DNA of 64,000 bases from Rhynchopus sp. YZ270_cl-10 (Eukaryota; Euglenozoa; Diplonemea; Diplonemida; Diplonemidae): assembly GCA_964035575.1 (NCBI GenBank), contig OZ037868.1:1240001-1304000 (forward strand), read 5' to 3'. Positions within the stretch are counted from its first letter, which is position 1; each line of letters starts with the position of its first letter. The translations under genes were made by a program, and so were the position numbers. The notes beneath the pieces are model-generated. The model made no database searches and had not been told where the DNA came from. It worked only from the letters and a program-made list of their open reading frames with translations. Positions 1-9,949 of this stretch are shown in pieces.

Positions 1-2
1 TG

Positions 3-1853
3 TCGCACAGCGCACCTGCGTTTGGGTTCGAGGTTGTGATTGACCTGCACATGGACGACCGTGTGCTGACGGCAGCAGCGGGACTTGAGGTGGGGGCATC
101 CGGGCTGACGCTGGCTGCGTCTGTGGACAGCAACCAGGAGTGGGCTGCGCCCTTCGGGATTGACGGTGTGGCGATTCTGTTCCCCCTTGGGCTGCGTCTG
201 GGTGTGACGCCTGCAGGCGTGCTGTCGGAGTTTGCCCTGACCGGGGGTGTGCGGCTGAGCAGCGCCCGCGGGGAGGTGACGCTGAGTGTGAACCTGGCGG
301 ACCTGTCGGAGACGGCGTTCATGGTGGAGGTGACGCACCTGGACGTGCAGGACGTGCTGGAGGGGCTGCTCAACTGCCATGCCTGCACACAGGGTGTCGG
401 GGAGGTGCTCACGGAGATGTCTGTTGCGCGCTTTGCGGCGTCGTTCAACGCAGACCCGGTGAACGCAGCGACTATCTCGTTTCCAGGGGACGTGGCTGTG
501 GAGATCCCTGCGGGGGTGTCGATTGAGCTGACGGACCTGCGCCTGTGGGGTGTGGTGCGGGTGCGCCGTGCGTACTTTGCGCTGAACGCACATGGTGTGG
601 AGGCGGCGTTTGAGGCAGACACGCTGGAGTGGGGCCCACTGACCATCACGGATGCGGCGGGAAACCAGAACAAGGGTCCTGCGTTTGCGTTTGTGCTGCG
701 TGACGACGAGCAGTCGCTGATGTTTGACGGGCGGGCGGAGGTGTTCGGGCAGTACGTGTCGCTGTACCTGCGTGTCGGGGACAACTTCGCGGAGGGGCAC
801 TTTGAGCTGTCGCTTGGGAGCCTGCGTGCAGAGGTGGAGATGACGAGTCTGGGGCGCCCTGGGCAGATTGGGTTCAGCAACAGCGTGCGTGCAGAGTTTG
901 AGTCGGACCTGCTTGGGGACCTTGCGCGTGCGGCGACGGAGTTCCTGCTGGGTGTTGCTGCGGAGATGCAGTCCGAGCTGGACCAGGCACTCATCGATGT
1001 GAACAAGGCGGAGTCGAAGTGGGACGACGCTGTTGCGGACCTGGAGCAGGCGGAGAAGGACATGCGCAAGGAGATAAACGCTGCGTCGGCGGACGTGCGG
1101 GCGGCACGGGCGGACGTGAACAGCTTCGACTGCGGCGACATCTGGGGCATCTCGGACGTGTGTGAGTTGGGGCTTGACATTGCAAGGGGGACGCTGACTG
1201 CGACGATCGCGACGCTCGACGCTGTGCGTGACGCAAGCGCTGCTGTGGTGCGCGGCTTTGCGGACCTTGTGGACGAGTCGCGTGCGCTGCTCGATGTTGC
1301 GCGCGAAGTTCTGTCGTGGGCGCAGGCGGGTGTTGACGTCTTTGCCGACGTTGTGAGCGAGATTGGCGGGGAGCTGGAGGACATGCTTATCATCCACGAG
1401 CTGATCTTCACGAGCGACGTGAGCAACAGGGCCGTCGCAGTGTCCTTCACCCTCGACGCGACCTTCTTCGGGGAACGCTCGCAGGTCGGGTTCTCTGTGG
1501 GGATCAACTTCGACGAGCTTGTGGACATCATCACGGACTACCTTGTGCAGCTGTTCATTGGGACCTTCCCGGGTGCTGTGGACGTTGTGGAGGCACCGCG
1601 TCCCGACACAGTGCTGCCGGTGGTGGTTGTGATTGACGAGGCGGAGCGTGTCTACTCTGTTGCTGAGTACGTTGCCGAGATCCGCACGCGCTCCGTGCAC
1701 GTCGCCTCCGTGTCCGCAACGGGCCTGTCGGCGGTGCAGGACAAATGTGATAACATGGAGTATGCAAGGTCGCTGTGCCGAGCAATCTGCACCCCTTCAT
1801 GTGCTCTGAGTCCGTCCTCACTGCCGCCTGCAACCTTGCGATCGCGAGTGTGA
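3..1853 (+). CDS. 3' part of a long protein with a central coiled coil; function unknown (5' end outside window)
   Basis: The frame is already open at base 3, so the gene begins upstream of the window. Residues up to about 300 are rich in beta-type alternation with valine, glycine and aspartate and read like repeated beta-sandwich or lipid-binding-like modules, but I recognise no family. Around 960-1320 the protein turns helical and heptad-like (EMQSELDQALIDVNKAESKW, then EQAEKDMRKE), a probable coiled coil, followed by alanine-rich helices and a second beta-rich part. From about 1754 on, a second frame carries equally protein-like sequence with the same codon style (next entry). The last 20-30 residues of this frame are therefore probably not native: either a one-base frameshift or a very short unrecognised intron lies between about 1754 and 1850. 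Codon use is strongly GC-rich, unlike the T-rich spacer that follows. Confidence 0.6.
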   Translation, partial: SHSAPAFGFEVVIDLHMDDRVLTAAAGLEVGASGLTLAASVDSNQEWAAPFGIDGVAILFPLGLRLGVTPAGVLSEFALTGGVRLSSARGEVTLSVNLADLSETAFMVEVTHLDVQDVLEGLLNCHACTQGVGEVLTEMSVARFAASFNADPVNAATISFPGDVAVEIPAGVSIELTDLRLWGVVRVRRAYFALNAHGVEAAFEADTLEWGPLTITDAAGNQNKGPAFAFVLRDDEQSLMFDGRAEVFGQYVSLYLRVGDNFAEGHFELSLGSLRAEVEMTSLGRPGQIGFSNSVRAEFESDLLGDLARAATEFLLGVAAEMQSELDQALIDVNKAESKWDDAVADLEQAEKDMRKEINAASADVRAARADVNSFDCGDIWGISDVCELGLDIARGTLTATIATLDAVRDASAAVVRGFADLVDESRALLDVAREVLSWAQAGVDVFADVVSEIGGELEDMLIIHELIFTSDVSNRAVAVSFTLDATFFGERSQVGFSVGINFDELVDIITDYLVQLFIGTFPGAVDVVEAPRPDTVLPVVVVIDEAERVYSVAEYVAEIRTRSVHVASVSATGLSAVQDKCDNMEYARSLCRAICTPSCALSPSSLPPATLRSRV

Positions 1854-2527
1854 ACCGAGACCTGTGGGCCAACGAGGTGCTCGTGTCTGCTGCACAGACG
1901 GGTGTGGCAGACCGCCTTGCCGCCACTGCTCGTGCCATTCAGTTGGCGCAAGTTACGGAGCAGCTGTGCGCCACCTGGCCACGCATCTGCATCCCGCCGA
2001 CAACGTGGACGCTGGCTGTGTGCCTCCCCTGCCCGTTCCAACACCCAATGCCAAACCCGACGCTGGAGTCGCTGGTGACGTTGGTGCTGACGGAGATGGT
2101 CACTGTGGGGATCTCTGTGGAGCAGAAGAGTGTGGCCAAGCAAGCTGCCAGCGCGAAGTACAGCAAGGCGAAGTCGGCCTGTGTAGCGGTCAAATGCGAT
2201 GTGAAGGCGAGCACACTGGCAGCGGACCTTGCGGCCTTGAGGGAGGCAGAGCACGACCTGATGCTGGTGACTGCAGAGAAGGAAGCTCTCGACGTGCCGC
2301 TGTTCGCTGCGCTTGCGAAGACAAGCACCGTCTCTGTGAGCGACGTCATTCTGCGTACCACTGTGCAGGAGGTCGTCACACGTGAATACAACACTGCGAT
2401 GGAGAGGAACAGCAACTCCCGCTGCCCGGGTTGGTGGTGCACGTACAACGCACAGATGCTTGCTGTCACAGAGAAGTACTACCAGCAGGCTGCTGCTTAC
2501 TTCACATCCACGTCCACATCCACATAA
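1775..2527 (+). CDS. Probable continuation of the preceding gene in another frame (C-terminal region)
   Basis: This frame overlaps the end of the previous one and then continues alone to a TAA at 2525-2527. Its start in the track is a GTG; no acceptor and ATG suggest an independent gene. The product is helical (SAAQTGVADRLAATARAIQL, AALREAEHDLMLVTAEKEAL), with cysteines near the start, and ends in a threonine/serine tail (FTSTSTST). Composition matches the upstream frame, so I infer one protein of which both frames are parts. A GT at 1760 (GTATGC) could be a donor, but the only acceptor that restores frame (AG at 1781-1782) would give a 23-nt intron, which is too short to believe. A frameshift in the host gene or an assembly error is as likely. 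Function unknown. Confidence 0.5.
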   Translation: MPSNLHPFMCSESVLTAACNLAIASVNRDLWANEVLVSAAQTGVADRLAATARAIQLAQVTEQLCATWPRICIPPTTWTLAVCLPCPFQHPMPNPTLESLVTLVLTEMVTVGISVEQKSVAKQAASAKYSKAKSACVAVKCDVKASTLAADLAALREAEHDLMLVTAEKEALDVPLFAALAKTSTVSVSDVILRTTVQEVVTREYNTAMERNSNSRCPGWWCTYNAQMLAVTEKYYQQAAAYFTSTSTST

Positions 2528-3473
2528 ATAGGCATCGTTGTTGTTCGCTGTTGTTGTGGAAAAACTGTTGTGTTATGCCCTCTCTTTTTTTCATTTTTCT
2601 TTCTCCCATCTTTTTTATGCCTTTTTCTGAAACGCAGGTTTGCGTGTGTGTGCGTTCTTGCCCTTTGTAATGACACACGCACACACATTGCTCTGATTTC
2701 CTGTTTCCTGCTCATTTCCTTTCCTTCTCAAAGCAACAACAATTGCAGACAAGTGTTTCAAACCTGTGTGATCAGTCTTTTGTCTTCGTGAGGATGCATA
2801 TCACACGCCATCTTTGCTTGGCCAAAAGGACCAGAAAAAACACCAAAAGTAACGACACAAAACGAAACTTGTCTGGTTTTTTTTCTTTTTCTTCATATTT
2901 TTTTCTCTCCCTACTCACACAGAAGCGAACCCCGTCATCGGCTCGTAACTTCCCCTTCTCAACACTTTGAGTGAGGGTGTCTGCGACGCGACGTGGAGAA
3001 TATCGGACGCTTTTCTGTGTTGGCGGTATATTTTTTTTGACTCTTTTTATTTTATTTTGTGCTTTCATCCGGATAGCTGGCATCGTCCGTCGGTCAAGTC
3101 GGAGGTGTGCCTGCGTCAACAACTATTCTTTTTTCTTCGAGGCACGATGTTTTATTTTTATCAGACCTATATCACACTTTATCTGCACCGCCTGTTCTCT
3201 TTAGAAAATGGCCTCTTCCTGCCTTTTGTTTGGTGACCACACACGAAAGGCTGAGGATCATCTTATCAACTGTTCTCTCTCTCTCCCCTTTCTCTCGTCT
3301 TCCCCTTTTCTTTCTTTCCTTGCTTTTACTGTGTCAAAAAGCAGGCAGCACCGCATATATCTGGAAGGTTGTGTTTCATTGTGAAATTGATTCGCTTCTT
3401 CCACTTGGCAGATGCAGCCCTGTGTTGATGACTCCTAATAGCCACCACTTTTGCGTTGGCAGACTCTTTTCTT

Positions 3474-3504
3474 AAGATGTGTATGCGTGAGGTATATTCA
3501 TCTT
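3474..3504 (+). other. Recurring intergenic hairpin motif (AAGATG...CATCTT)
   Basis: AAGATG at 3474-3479 pairs with CATCTT at 3499-3504; the loop reads TGTATGCGTGAGG then TATATT. The same stem and a similar GTRTGY...GAGG loop recur in many spacers of this window, usually followed by pyrimidines. Confidence 0.5.
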
Positions 3505-3562
3505 TCAACTTTTGTTTTGTTTGTTTGTTTTGTTTTAGAAGATTGTGTGCAAACCGCAGCCG

Positions 3563-3727
3563 CCTGAGGCTGAGGCTGAGGCTGAGGCTGAGGCTGAGGC
3601 TGAGGCTGAGGCTGAGGCTGAGGCTGAGGCTGAGGCTGAGGCTGAGGCTGAGGCTGAGGCTGAGGCTGAGGCTGAGGCTGAGGCTGAGGCTGAGGCTGAG
3701 GCTGAGGCTGAGGCTGAGGCTGAGGCT
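3563..3727. repeat. (CTGAGG)n hexanucleotide microsatellite, about 27 units
   Basis: An uninterrupted CTGAGG/GGCTGA repeat. All frames are open through it (EA, RL and LS dipeptides on the two strands), which produces long meaningless ORFs. It lies in a spacer, not in a gene with other support. Confidence 0.95.
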
Positions 3728-4304
3728 AATGCAATCTCTAAACCATTGCGTTCCTTCCTTTGTTTTTTGGTGTTTTCGCCTACATGTCACATCCCATCAT
3801 CGGGGGTCGATGACTCTTTGGCCAAAAGCTCCAAAACCCTCCGCTCCCACATGCCCTCTTTGTGTATCCTCACACCTGGTGCAACACCCACGCAGCAGCG
3901 AACGACGTGTCTCTGACATGTCTTTGCCCAGGCGTTTGTTTTTGTTTTATGAATTTTGTATTTTAAGTTTGGCACAACATGCCACCAAATTTGCCTGTTT
4001 ACCGTCTTCTTTTAATGTTGCTTCTCCACAGCAACATGAAAAGGCAAAAACCCCACCCCCATCCCGCCCCTATCAACACCCAATACAACTACCTTGAGAC
4101 AAAATATGACCAGTCACCTCCCTTCACTTGTCATATGAAGCACTAGGATAGTTACAAAAAACAAAACTTATAGTGGAGCACACTCTAGGGTGGCTACACT
4201 AATACAACCAAGTTTTCAAAACAAAACAAAAAAAATATCAAAATGCAACCTACCCTTATCATGTTTAACTTCTAACCACTTCCTTTTTTCTCCTTCCTGC
4301 ACCC

Positions 4305-4327
4305 TCTACCCTCTCCTCCCCCCTTAG
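4305..4327 (+). promoter_or_regulatory. Splice-acceptor-like site before the ESF2-like gene
   Basis: Pyrimidine tract ending in CCCCTTAG, AG at 4326-4327, then a 15-nt A/C-rich leader before the ATG. A trans-splice acceptor is inferred; a 5'-UTR cis intron would look the same. Confidence 0.55.
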
Positions 4328-4342
4328 AATACACCACACACA

Positions 4343-5221
4343 ATGAACCCCGCTGACTACGAGATAGACGACGGGATGGAGTACGTAGATGACTCCGCTG
4401 AGGAGGATGAAGAAGAGGAGTCTGAAGAGGAGCTCCTTGAGGAGCAGGAGGAAGACGAGGAGGGGGCCGAGGCCAGCGAGGGGGAGGGCGGTGAGGACGC
4501 TCCTGCCACCACCACCACCACCACTGCCGCTACCGCTTCCTCCAGCGTGGCAAAGAGAGGCTCCGGGAAAGGTGTGGTGTATCTGTCGAGGATCCCGTTC
4601 AGCATGACGCCCGTTATTCTGAGGAATATGTTTTCGGACGTAGGAAAGGTGGGCAGGATGTATCTGAAGGTGAAGGAAATGAAGGGGGGTCGCGACGCGA
4701 AGAAGAAGCAGCGGCATATGCGGCACTACTCAGATGGGTGGGTCGAGTTTATGGAGAAGAAGCACGCAAAACGGTGTGCGATGCTGAACAACACAGAGGT
4801 CGGGGGAGGTCGCCGGACCAAATATGCGCATGAGCTCTGGAACATTAAATACCTTTCGAAATTCACGTGGGAAGATCTGAAAGACGAGCAGATCATTAAA
4901 AAGGAGTTCATGAAGCGAGAAGTGGCACGTGTCCAAAAGGAGGGTCTCAAAGAAGCAGAAGACCTGCGTCGAACCTACCTCAAGAAACACGACGGCAAGA
5001 CCGAAGGGGGTGACGAAGCCAAACCCAAGGGGGGCAAGAAGGGTGGCAAAAAGGGTGGTTCGAAAGGCTCAAAAGGGGCGAAGGGGGCGAAAGGCGGCAA
5101 AGGTTCTAAGGGGGCAAAAGGAGGGAAGAAGGGCAGTGCCCAGAAGAAGGTTGCAGGAAAACGCAAAGCAGAAGCTACAACCACTCCGAATGAGGCTAAA
5201 AAGAGGAAGGTCGTTGAATAA
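4343..5221 (+). CDS. ESF2: ESF2/ABT1-family pre-rRNA processing protein
   Basis: A 292-residue protein. Residues 1-65 are very acidic (long Glu/Asp runs) and end in a poly-Thr stretch. Residues about 78-180 form the atypical RRM of the ESF2/ABT1 family: GVVYLSRIPFSMTP at the start, an insertion after the second strand, YSDGWVEFMEKKHAKRCAML, and the family signature LWNIKYLSKFTWEDL. Residues 180-225 are helical and charged. The tail (about 229-290) is a low-complexity Lys/Gly repeat (KGGKKGGSKGSKGAKG) ending in basic clusters, probably nuclear or nucleolar targeting and RNA binding. In yeast, Esf2 acts in the small-subunit processome with the helicase Dbp8, in early 18S rRNA maturation. The ATG follows an acceptor by 15 nt and starts the conserved acidic head, so the start is secure. 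Family assignment is strong; the long KG tail is lineage-specific. Confidence 0.88.
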   Translation: MNPADYEIDDGMEYVDDSAEEDEEEESEEELLEEQEEDEEGAEASEGEGGEDAPATTTTTTAATASSSVAKRGSGKGVVYLSRIPFSMTPVILRNMFSDVGKVGRMYLKVKEMKGGRDAKKKQRHMRHYSDGWVEFMEKKHAKRCAMLNNTEVGGGRRTKYAHELWNIKYLSKFTWEDLKDEQIIKKEFMKREVARVQKEGLKEAEDLRRTYLKKHDGKTEGGDEAKPKGGKKGGKKGGSKGSKGAKGAKGGKGSKGAKGGKKGSAQKKVAGKRKAEATTTPNEAKKRKVVE

Positions 5222-5730
5222 GAATAGGGGATTGGGGGAGGGGAGGTTTTTTTTTTTTGTGATTTTATCCGGATAGCTGGCACCGTAGGTCAGTCGGAGG
5301 GGGCCTGTAGCAACTACCATTTTTTTTTAGTGTTGCTTAGGTTCATCTGGAATCAATTTCGGGGGGTTATTTCGAAAAATAAAAAGGCGTGCCTTGCGTG
5401 GTGTGGCCGTTTTTCAGATTATCAAAAAGAAGAGAAAAAACAAAGTTTAGATCAATTCGTCATGGTGGGAAATCATACCCTACATCTCTTGTGCACAATG
5501 CATTGAAGCTAAAAGAAACCCCACAAGAGACGTATCATCACCCGACTGCCTCACCCTACCTTTTCCCCTTTTGTTTCATTTTCTGATGGATGTACGGACA
5601 GCATGGGGTCCACCCTGAACACATTCCTATGGGGCACTGACGCACCAAAGTGCTTTGTATTTCAACGTTTTTTGCCTCAGCGCAATCCCCCCCGCACCCC
5701 AACCCTACAGAAGCACAAAGGGGGGGGAAG
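5222..5730. other. T-rich spacer
   Basis: No gene supported. Poly-T and mixed sequence only, ending in the pyrimidine tract of the next gene. Confidence 0.6.
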
Positions 5731-5749
5731 GACCACATTTCCCCCCCAG
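5731..5749 (+). promoter_or_regulatory. Splice-acceptor-like site before the PH-domain gene
   Basis: CATTTCCCCCCCAG, AG at 5748-5749, with a 17-nt leader to the ATG at 5767. Confidence 0.5.
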
Positions 5750-5766
5750 AGAATACTTCTCATCAC

Positions 5767-7611
5767 ATGCCCGACTGCGACTCAAGCACAGAGAGCCCGC
5801 CTGAGGCTCCTCCGCCGTTGTCTTCTTCGACCATTGGTACACAGGGAGCTGCTTCACACGGGACACACGTGACACAGGCGACACAGGGGGCTGCGCAGTC
5901 GGTCCAGCCGCATCCACCGCCGCAGACAGCACAGACGACTACACTCCCGTGGACGAACAGTCCTTTCCTCCCGCGTGGTGGTGGTGGTGGTGGTGGTGGT
6001 GGTGCCTCCAGCGACCCCCCCTCCGTCCCCCCAAGCCCGCCTTCTTCCACGTCCAGTGCACCGCCCAGCGGCTCCCCACCAAGCCGCGGCAACAGCAACA
6101 ACCGCATAGCGCGTCCACAGCAGCCCAGCACCGTCTACACCGAGAGGTCGCACCCAGCGCACCTCACGTCTTTGATGCAACACAGCGGGGTGTCCGAGGA
6201 CGGCAGCACGGCAAGCCTGATGCAGGACTCCCTCCCTGACAGCGTTGTTATCGATGACGACAACGTCCGCCACATTTTCTTTGCGCACGAAGTCATTGAA
6301 CGGCAACGACTCGAATTGGACGAAGCACGCGCACGACTCTCCTTACCGGTCTTCCGACTACCAGAAGGGCTGTTCACTTGGATGTCCTCCATCGACATCA
6401 CACAGCGCAAGACTCTCCACCTCCCTGACACCCCTGCGACCACCACTGCCACAAGCCTCTGCGCTGTCGGCGACGCCGACTCCACGAGGGAAACGTACCA
6501 GGTCGTTCCCTCTGAACAGATGAACGCTCCTGCTGCCACAGCGAGGCTCGTGTACCATGCGGCCGACCCACCGTCACGCTATATCGCACCGGACCCTCCG
6601 GTGACAGAGACCGGGACCGAGCTGGAGGTGGAGGTGGAAACGGAGGTGCGCACCGTGCCTGACACGGCCCCTCTGCTTCCTACGCCGTCTGCGTGGTCGT
6701 CGCCGCACAGCTCTCCTCATCGCTATGGTGCGTATGTAGACCGGACGTCAGTCTCGCCTATGCCATTGAGAGTCGACAATACTGAATTTGAGGAGGCCCT
6801 CGTCAGACGGCGTATCGAAGATGAATGGCAGGAGACCCGCGCCAATCTGTTCTCCGTTGCACTGCTCTGGGCGTGGCGGGCGGGGAGCTGTGCGTTAGCA
6901 GGACACCAAAGCCACCAAAGCAACCACAGCAGTCACCAAGCATCTGCCACCCCACCACGCCCCCCTCCGTCACCGCAGTACACCCCATCTCTCGAACGCA
7001 CCCCGCAAGAGGAAAGCGAGACGCCAACAAGACGGAGAAGCGCAAGCCCCGTAGTGAACGACCCCTTTCTGTTCCAGCACGTCGCCTCGACGACGGCAGT
7101 CAGTGCGGTGAGAGGGGGTCGGCGTAACGTCCGCCAACACGGCTGCCACGGAAGCTACGGAGAGCTGCAGCACAAAGGCTGGTTGTATCTTTCGACTGGG
7201 GGCGGGGAGGGGGTGTGGGTGCGACGGTACTTCGCGTTGCTCAATGGACAGCTCTTTTTTGGTCGTGGTGTGGCCGACGTCGCACCGCGGCTGCTCTTGA
7301 AGACAGCAAGCCTGCTCGCAGTCGAGCACGACGACCGCTTGAAGAGCGAGCATCTTTCGGGCGCTCTGAGCATCGCCCCCGGTGGTGGACGCACTCATGG
7401 GTTCCTCGTCATCGTCCCACCAAGCGATAAGTTTTCATCCGTCCCGTCGTCTGCTTCAGGTGGTGGTGGAGGCAGTGGCCCTAACACCCGCACCATCCGT
7501 TTCGCAGCCCCAACAGCAGCAGCCAGGTCTGCATGGACAAGCGCACTTCGTGAAGGAATGCGAGACCCCCATCCTTTCCTTTCGACCTCTCCACCAAGGG
7601 CACGGCCATGA
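5767..7611 (+). CDS. PH-domain protein with long disordered N-terminal region
   Basis: A 614-residue product counted from the ATG that follows the acceptor; the frame is open further upstream but crosses the acceptor. Residues 1-150 are Pro/Ser/Thr-rich and include a poly-Gly run (about 72-79). Residues about 160-390 are mixed, with a conserved-looking segment around HIFFAHEVIERQRLELDEAR and acidic stretches. Residues about 467-605 form a pleckstrin-homology domain: KGWLYLSTGGGEGVWVRRYF (first strands), ALLNGQLFFGRG, a basic loop, HGFLVIVPPSDK, and the terminal helix AARSAWTSALREGM with the invariant Trp. PH domains bind phosphoinositides or protein partners, so a membrane-recruited signalling or trafficking role is inferred. 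No catalytic domain is visible. Two poly-Gly inserts sit in loops of the PH fold. Confidence 0.75.
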   Translation: MPDCDSSTESPPEAPPPLSSSTIGTQGAASHGTHVTQATQGAAQSVQPHPPPQTAQTTTLPWTNSPFLPRGGGGGGGGGASSDPPSVPPSPPSSTSSAPPSGSPPSRGNSNNRIARPQQPSTVYTERSHPAHLTSLMQHSGVSEDGSTASLMQDSLPDSVVIDDDNVRHIFFAHEVIERQRLELDEARARLSLPVFRLPEGLFTWMSSIDITQRKTLHLPDTPATTTATSLCAVGDADSTRETYQVVPSEQMNAPAATARLVYHAADPPSRYIAPDPPVTETGTELEVEVETEVRTVPDTAPLLPTPSAWSSPHSSPHRYGAYVDRTSVSPMPLRVDNTEFEEALVRRRIEDEWQETRANLFSVALLWAWRAGSCALAGHQSHQSNHSSHQASATPPRPPPSPQYTPSLERTPQEESETPTRRRSASPVVNDPFLFQHVASTTAVSAVRGGRRNVRQHGCHGSYGELQHKGWLYLSTGGGEGVWVRRYFALLNGQLFFGRGVADVAPRLLLKTASLLAVEHDDRLKSEHLSGALSIAPGGGRTHGFLVIVPPSDKFSSVPSSASGGGGGSGPNTRTIRFAAPTAAARSAWTSALREGMRDPHPFLSTSPPRARP

Positions 7612-8127
7612 AGTGGAGGGAGGCGGAGGGAGAGGAACAGAATTTAAGAAAAAGGGGAGGGGAAAAAAAAGGAGTGCAGACCCTAGTCACACCTAAGGTG
7701 ATTGGGAGGGGTGTCGATACAAAAAAAAAAAACACAGTGGAGATTGCACAACTGTGGCAACACAACCGAGGCAACTACACTACTCCAACAATTTTTCAAA
7801 AAAGAGAAGCGGTCTGAGGGGAACGTGGCATTTCCAAGAGAGGAGATGGAAGATGTGGACCCCCGTATTCAGAGGATCAAAATGTGTGATAAAATTTGTG
7901 TGTTTGCTTTTCAGGGGGACAGAAATAGGATGATTGGTATGGCTGAATGAGGGCGCAAAAAGTGATGAAAAGAGCGTATCACCTTCAGCCACACCAAATG
8001 ATGTAAATAAAATGATTGGAGGGAAAAAAGGAAAGGAGGGGGGTTAAGGGAGGGGGAGGGGTTGTCTTTTTGTAGTATTCGCTGAAGGAGCTAAAGCAGA
8101 GACCTTGGTTCATCTTGCGCATTATTT

Positions 8128-8274
8128 TTTGGTGCTCCTGAAATAAAAAATTCCAAGTACGCAACAACTACACACTTAGTACGCGCAATATAGGGTATTC
8201 CTGTAATTTTTTTTTTTTCGTGCACAAAGTGCGCAACAAGTATGCAAAATGGGGTTTTCAGGAGCACCAAATTT
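8128..8274. repeat. Small MITE-like inverted-repeat unit
   Basis: TTGGTGCTCCTGAAA at the left end and its complement TTTCAGGAGCACCAA at the right end enclose about 115 bp with repeated GTACGCAACAA-type words. The size and matched ends fit a short non-autonomous element, but no target duplication is certain and no second copy is in the window. Confidence 0.4.
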
Positions 8275-8434
8275 ATTTTTTCTATTTTGCGTACGAGAGG
8301 CTGAGGCTGATCTTAGCCCCTTTTCTTCCCTTAAGTTGCCAGATGACTCAGCACAGAGTAGCATCTCGCCAACTGCCATGTCAGATGTAAAATTTCGAGA
8401 TAGATGTAGGGGGGTGTCCACCCAGCACCCGATC

Positions 8435-8470
8435 GTACACTGTCATGAGAGGGCTTTTGTATTTCAAGTC
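8435..8470 (+). repeat. Shared intergenic motif (GTACACTGT...GAGAGGGCTTTTGTATTTC), copy 1
   Basis: Closely matches 35465-35503, 36745-36780 and 38426-38462. All four are in spacers and on the same strand as the genes. Confidence 0.55.
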
Positions 8471-8673
8471 AAATTCCATTTTTTTTTCTCGGATACCATG
8501 TATGTGTGAAGTTGTATGAAAGTGTACGAAAAACACTTTTTTCAACTTTCAAGTTTTTCTTTTTCCTTTTTTTCTCTCGTTCCATTTGTATTGTGTGTGT
8601 GTGTGTGTATGCATTTTCCGCTGGGGTGCTATCCCATCCCGCCTTTGTATCTTCCCCCATATCCCCCCTTTTT

Positions 8674-8701
8674 AGATGTGTACACGAGGGTGTAGGCATC
8701 T
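8674..8701 (+). other. Recurring intergenic hairpin motif
   Basis: AGATG (8674-8678) pairs with CATCT (8697-8701), with a GTACACGAGG loop, followed by a C/T tract. Confidence 0.4.
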
Positions 8702-9216
8702 TCCCCCCTTTTTTTTTTGAACGAAAGTAACAAAAGTAACCAATTATTTTGTATTCAAAAAGTTAGAACGAATCCCACAAAACGCAGAATCAACATCCCC
8801 GCCCCGTCCATCCCCCTTTCCCCTTCCCCTTCCCCCCTCTCCCACCGAAGCAAACCCCCAATGAAACGACAAAAAAAAAAACTCTCCCCAAAACTTTTTT
8901 TTTTTTCTTCTCGCACCCTTTTTGTTCCCGTCATCCAAAGTGCGGATTTTTGGGCCTTTTAGAGCGTAACTCTCTTCACAATGACCTCACTTTGCTCGCA
9001 AGACCCAGTGACAAAATCCAAAAATAGCCCTGCTGAGGGGTGGCATCAAAACAAAAAACGCGGACAATGTCCGCGTTTTTGGGGAATTTCAGACCCCCCC
9101 CTCCCCCCCAGTGTTCCTAATTTTGCGTTTAAAACGTTTAAAACGTTTTAAACGTTTTAAATTATTTAAAACGCGTTTTAAACGTTTTAAACGTTTAAAA
9201 CTCGAATAAAAAACGG

Positions 9217-9615
9217 GTGACAGTTCTGCACAAAAAAAACGTAAAAAAAGTGGGGGGAATTTTTCGAATTTTTTTTTTCTGTATCAAAAATCATAGTTTT
9301 GGTGCATCTGGGGTCAATTTAGCCTGGTTTTTCTTGGTTTCTCCTGCTAACTTGTTTCCTGTACGGTACCCTAATGAGTGCGCTAAAACCTGGCTGATCA
9401 AGCGCTTGGTGCCAGCATTTGATGTGTCAAAAATTCCCAGCGGGTTCCAGATGGGTAACAGGGTACTTAAGGCTGAGTATGACAGGGTCATGGTTCCTGT
9501 GAGAGCAGCCCTAGCAAAGAGCCTGCACATCTCGGTATACGTTGATGGCTGGAAGGCGCACAACGACGAGAAGGTGTTCACCCTTGTCGCGAGGGTGCGG
9601 ATGCCCGCCCTGTAA
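9217..9615 (+). pseudogene. hAT transposase fragment (DUF659-like)
   Basis: The segment from about 9345 reads RYPNECAKTWLIKRLVPAFD, then SKIPSGFQMGNRVLKAEYDR, then LHISVYVDGWKAHNDEKVFT. The last block matches the catalytic-strand region of hAT transposases (vDGW followed by a charged loop and hydrophobic strand). A stop follows at 9613 and the continuation is in other frames (around 9690-9720, LVCDGDTMGHHCVF). No C-terminal dimerisation domain is present here. It lies inside the TIR and 8-bp duplication described above, so context and sequence agree. Confidence 0.6.
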
Positions 9616-9949
9616 GCACAAAAGTTTTGGAGGAGGACTTGCACAATGCGGAGGAGATCTGCACGCACCTGCATGAGAAAAAGATAAGTTGAGTGGGCTA
9701 GTGTGTGATGGGGACACCATGGGACACCACTGTGTCTTCTCTGTCCACAACAGCAGCGGCGGACGACCTGGAGAAGTTCATGCGGGTGGAGGACTCCCCT
9801 GGTAGAGCTGCTGCGATATCGACTAAGCTACCTGCAGGCGACAGCTGGCTTGCCGGAGCGATAGAGACTGTGGAGGAGACGGGAGCCTATCGCCACAGCG
9901 TACGCGCACCCTTACTGGACCACGACCCCGTGTCACCGTGGGAGTGGGA

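Larger units (their letters stand above)
2528..4304. other. Long T-rich spacer
   Basis: About 1.8 kb without a supportable gene. Homopolymer T and pyrimidine runs give many accidental short ORFs. It holds one AAGATG...CATCTT hairpin at 3474-3504, a related sequence at about 2785-2812 and at 3233-3270, and the CTGAGG microsatellite. Confidence 0.7.
7612..9036. other. Spacer with repeats, no gene
   Basis: T- and A-runs. It contains a small inverted-repeat unit (8128-8274), a shared intergenic motif (8435-8470), a (GT)n tract near 8596-8609 and a hairpin at 8674-8701. Confidence 0.6.

Noticed and set aside
3326-4097. Long ORFs through the CTGAGG repeat (LS, RL and EA repeat proteins)
   Set aside because: A hexamer without stops opens several frames at once; flanking sequence is T-rich spacer with no acceptor, leader or conserved domain.
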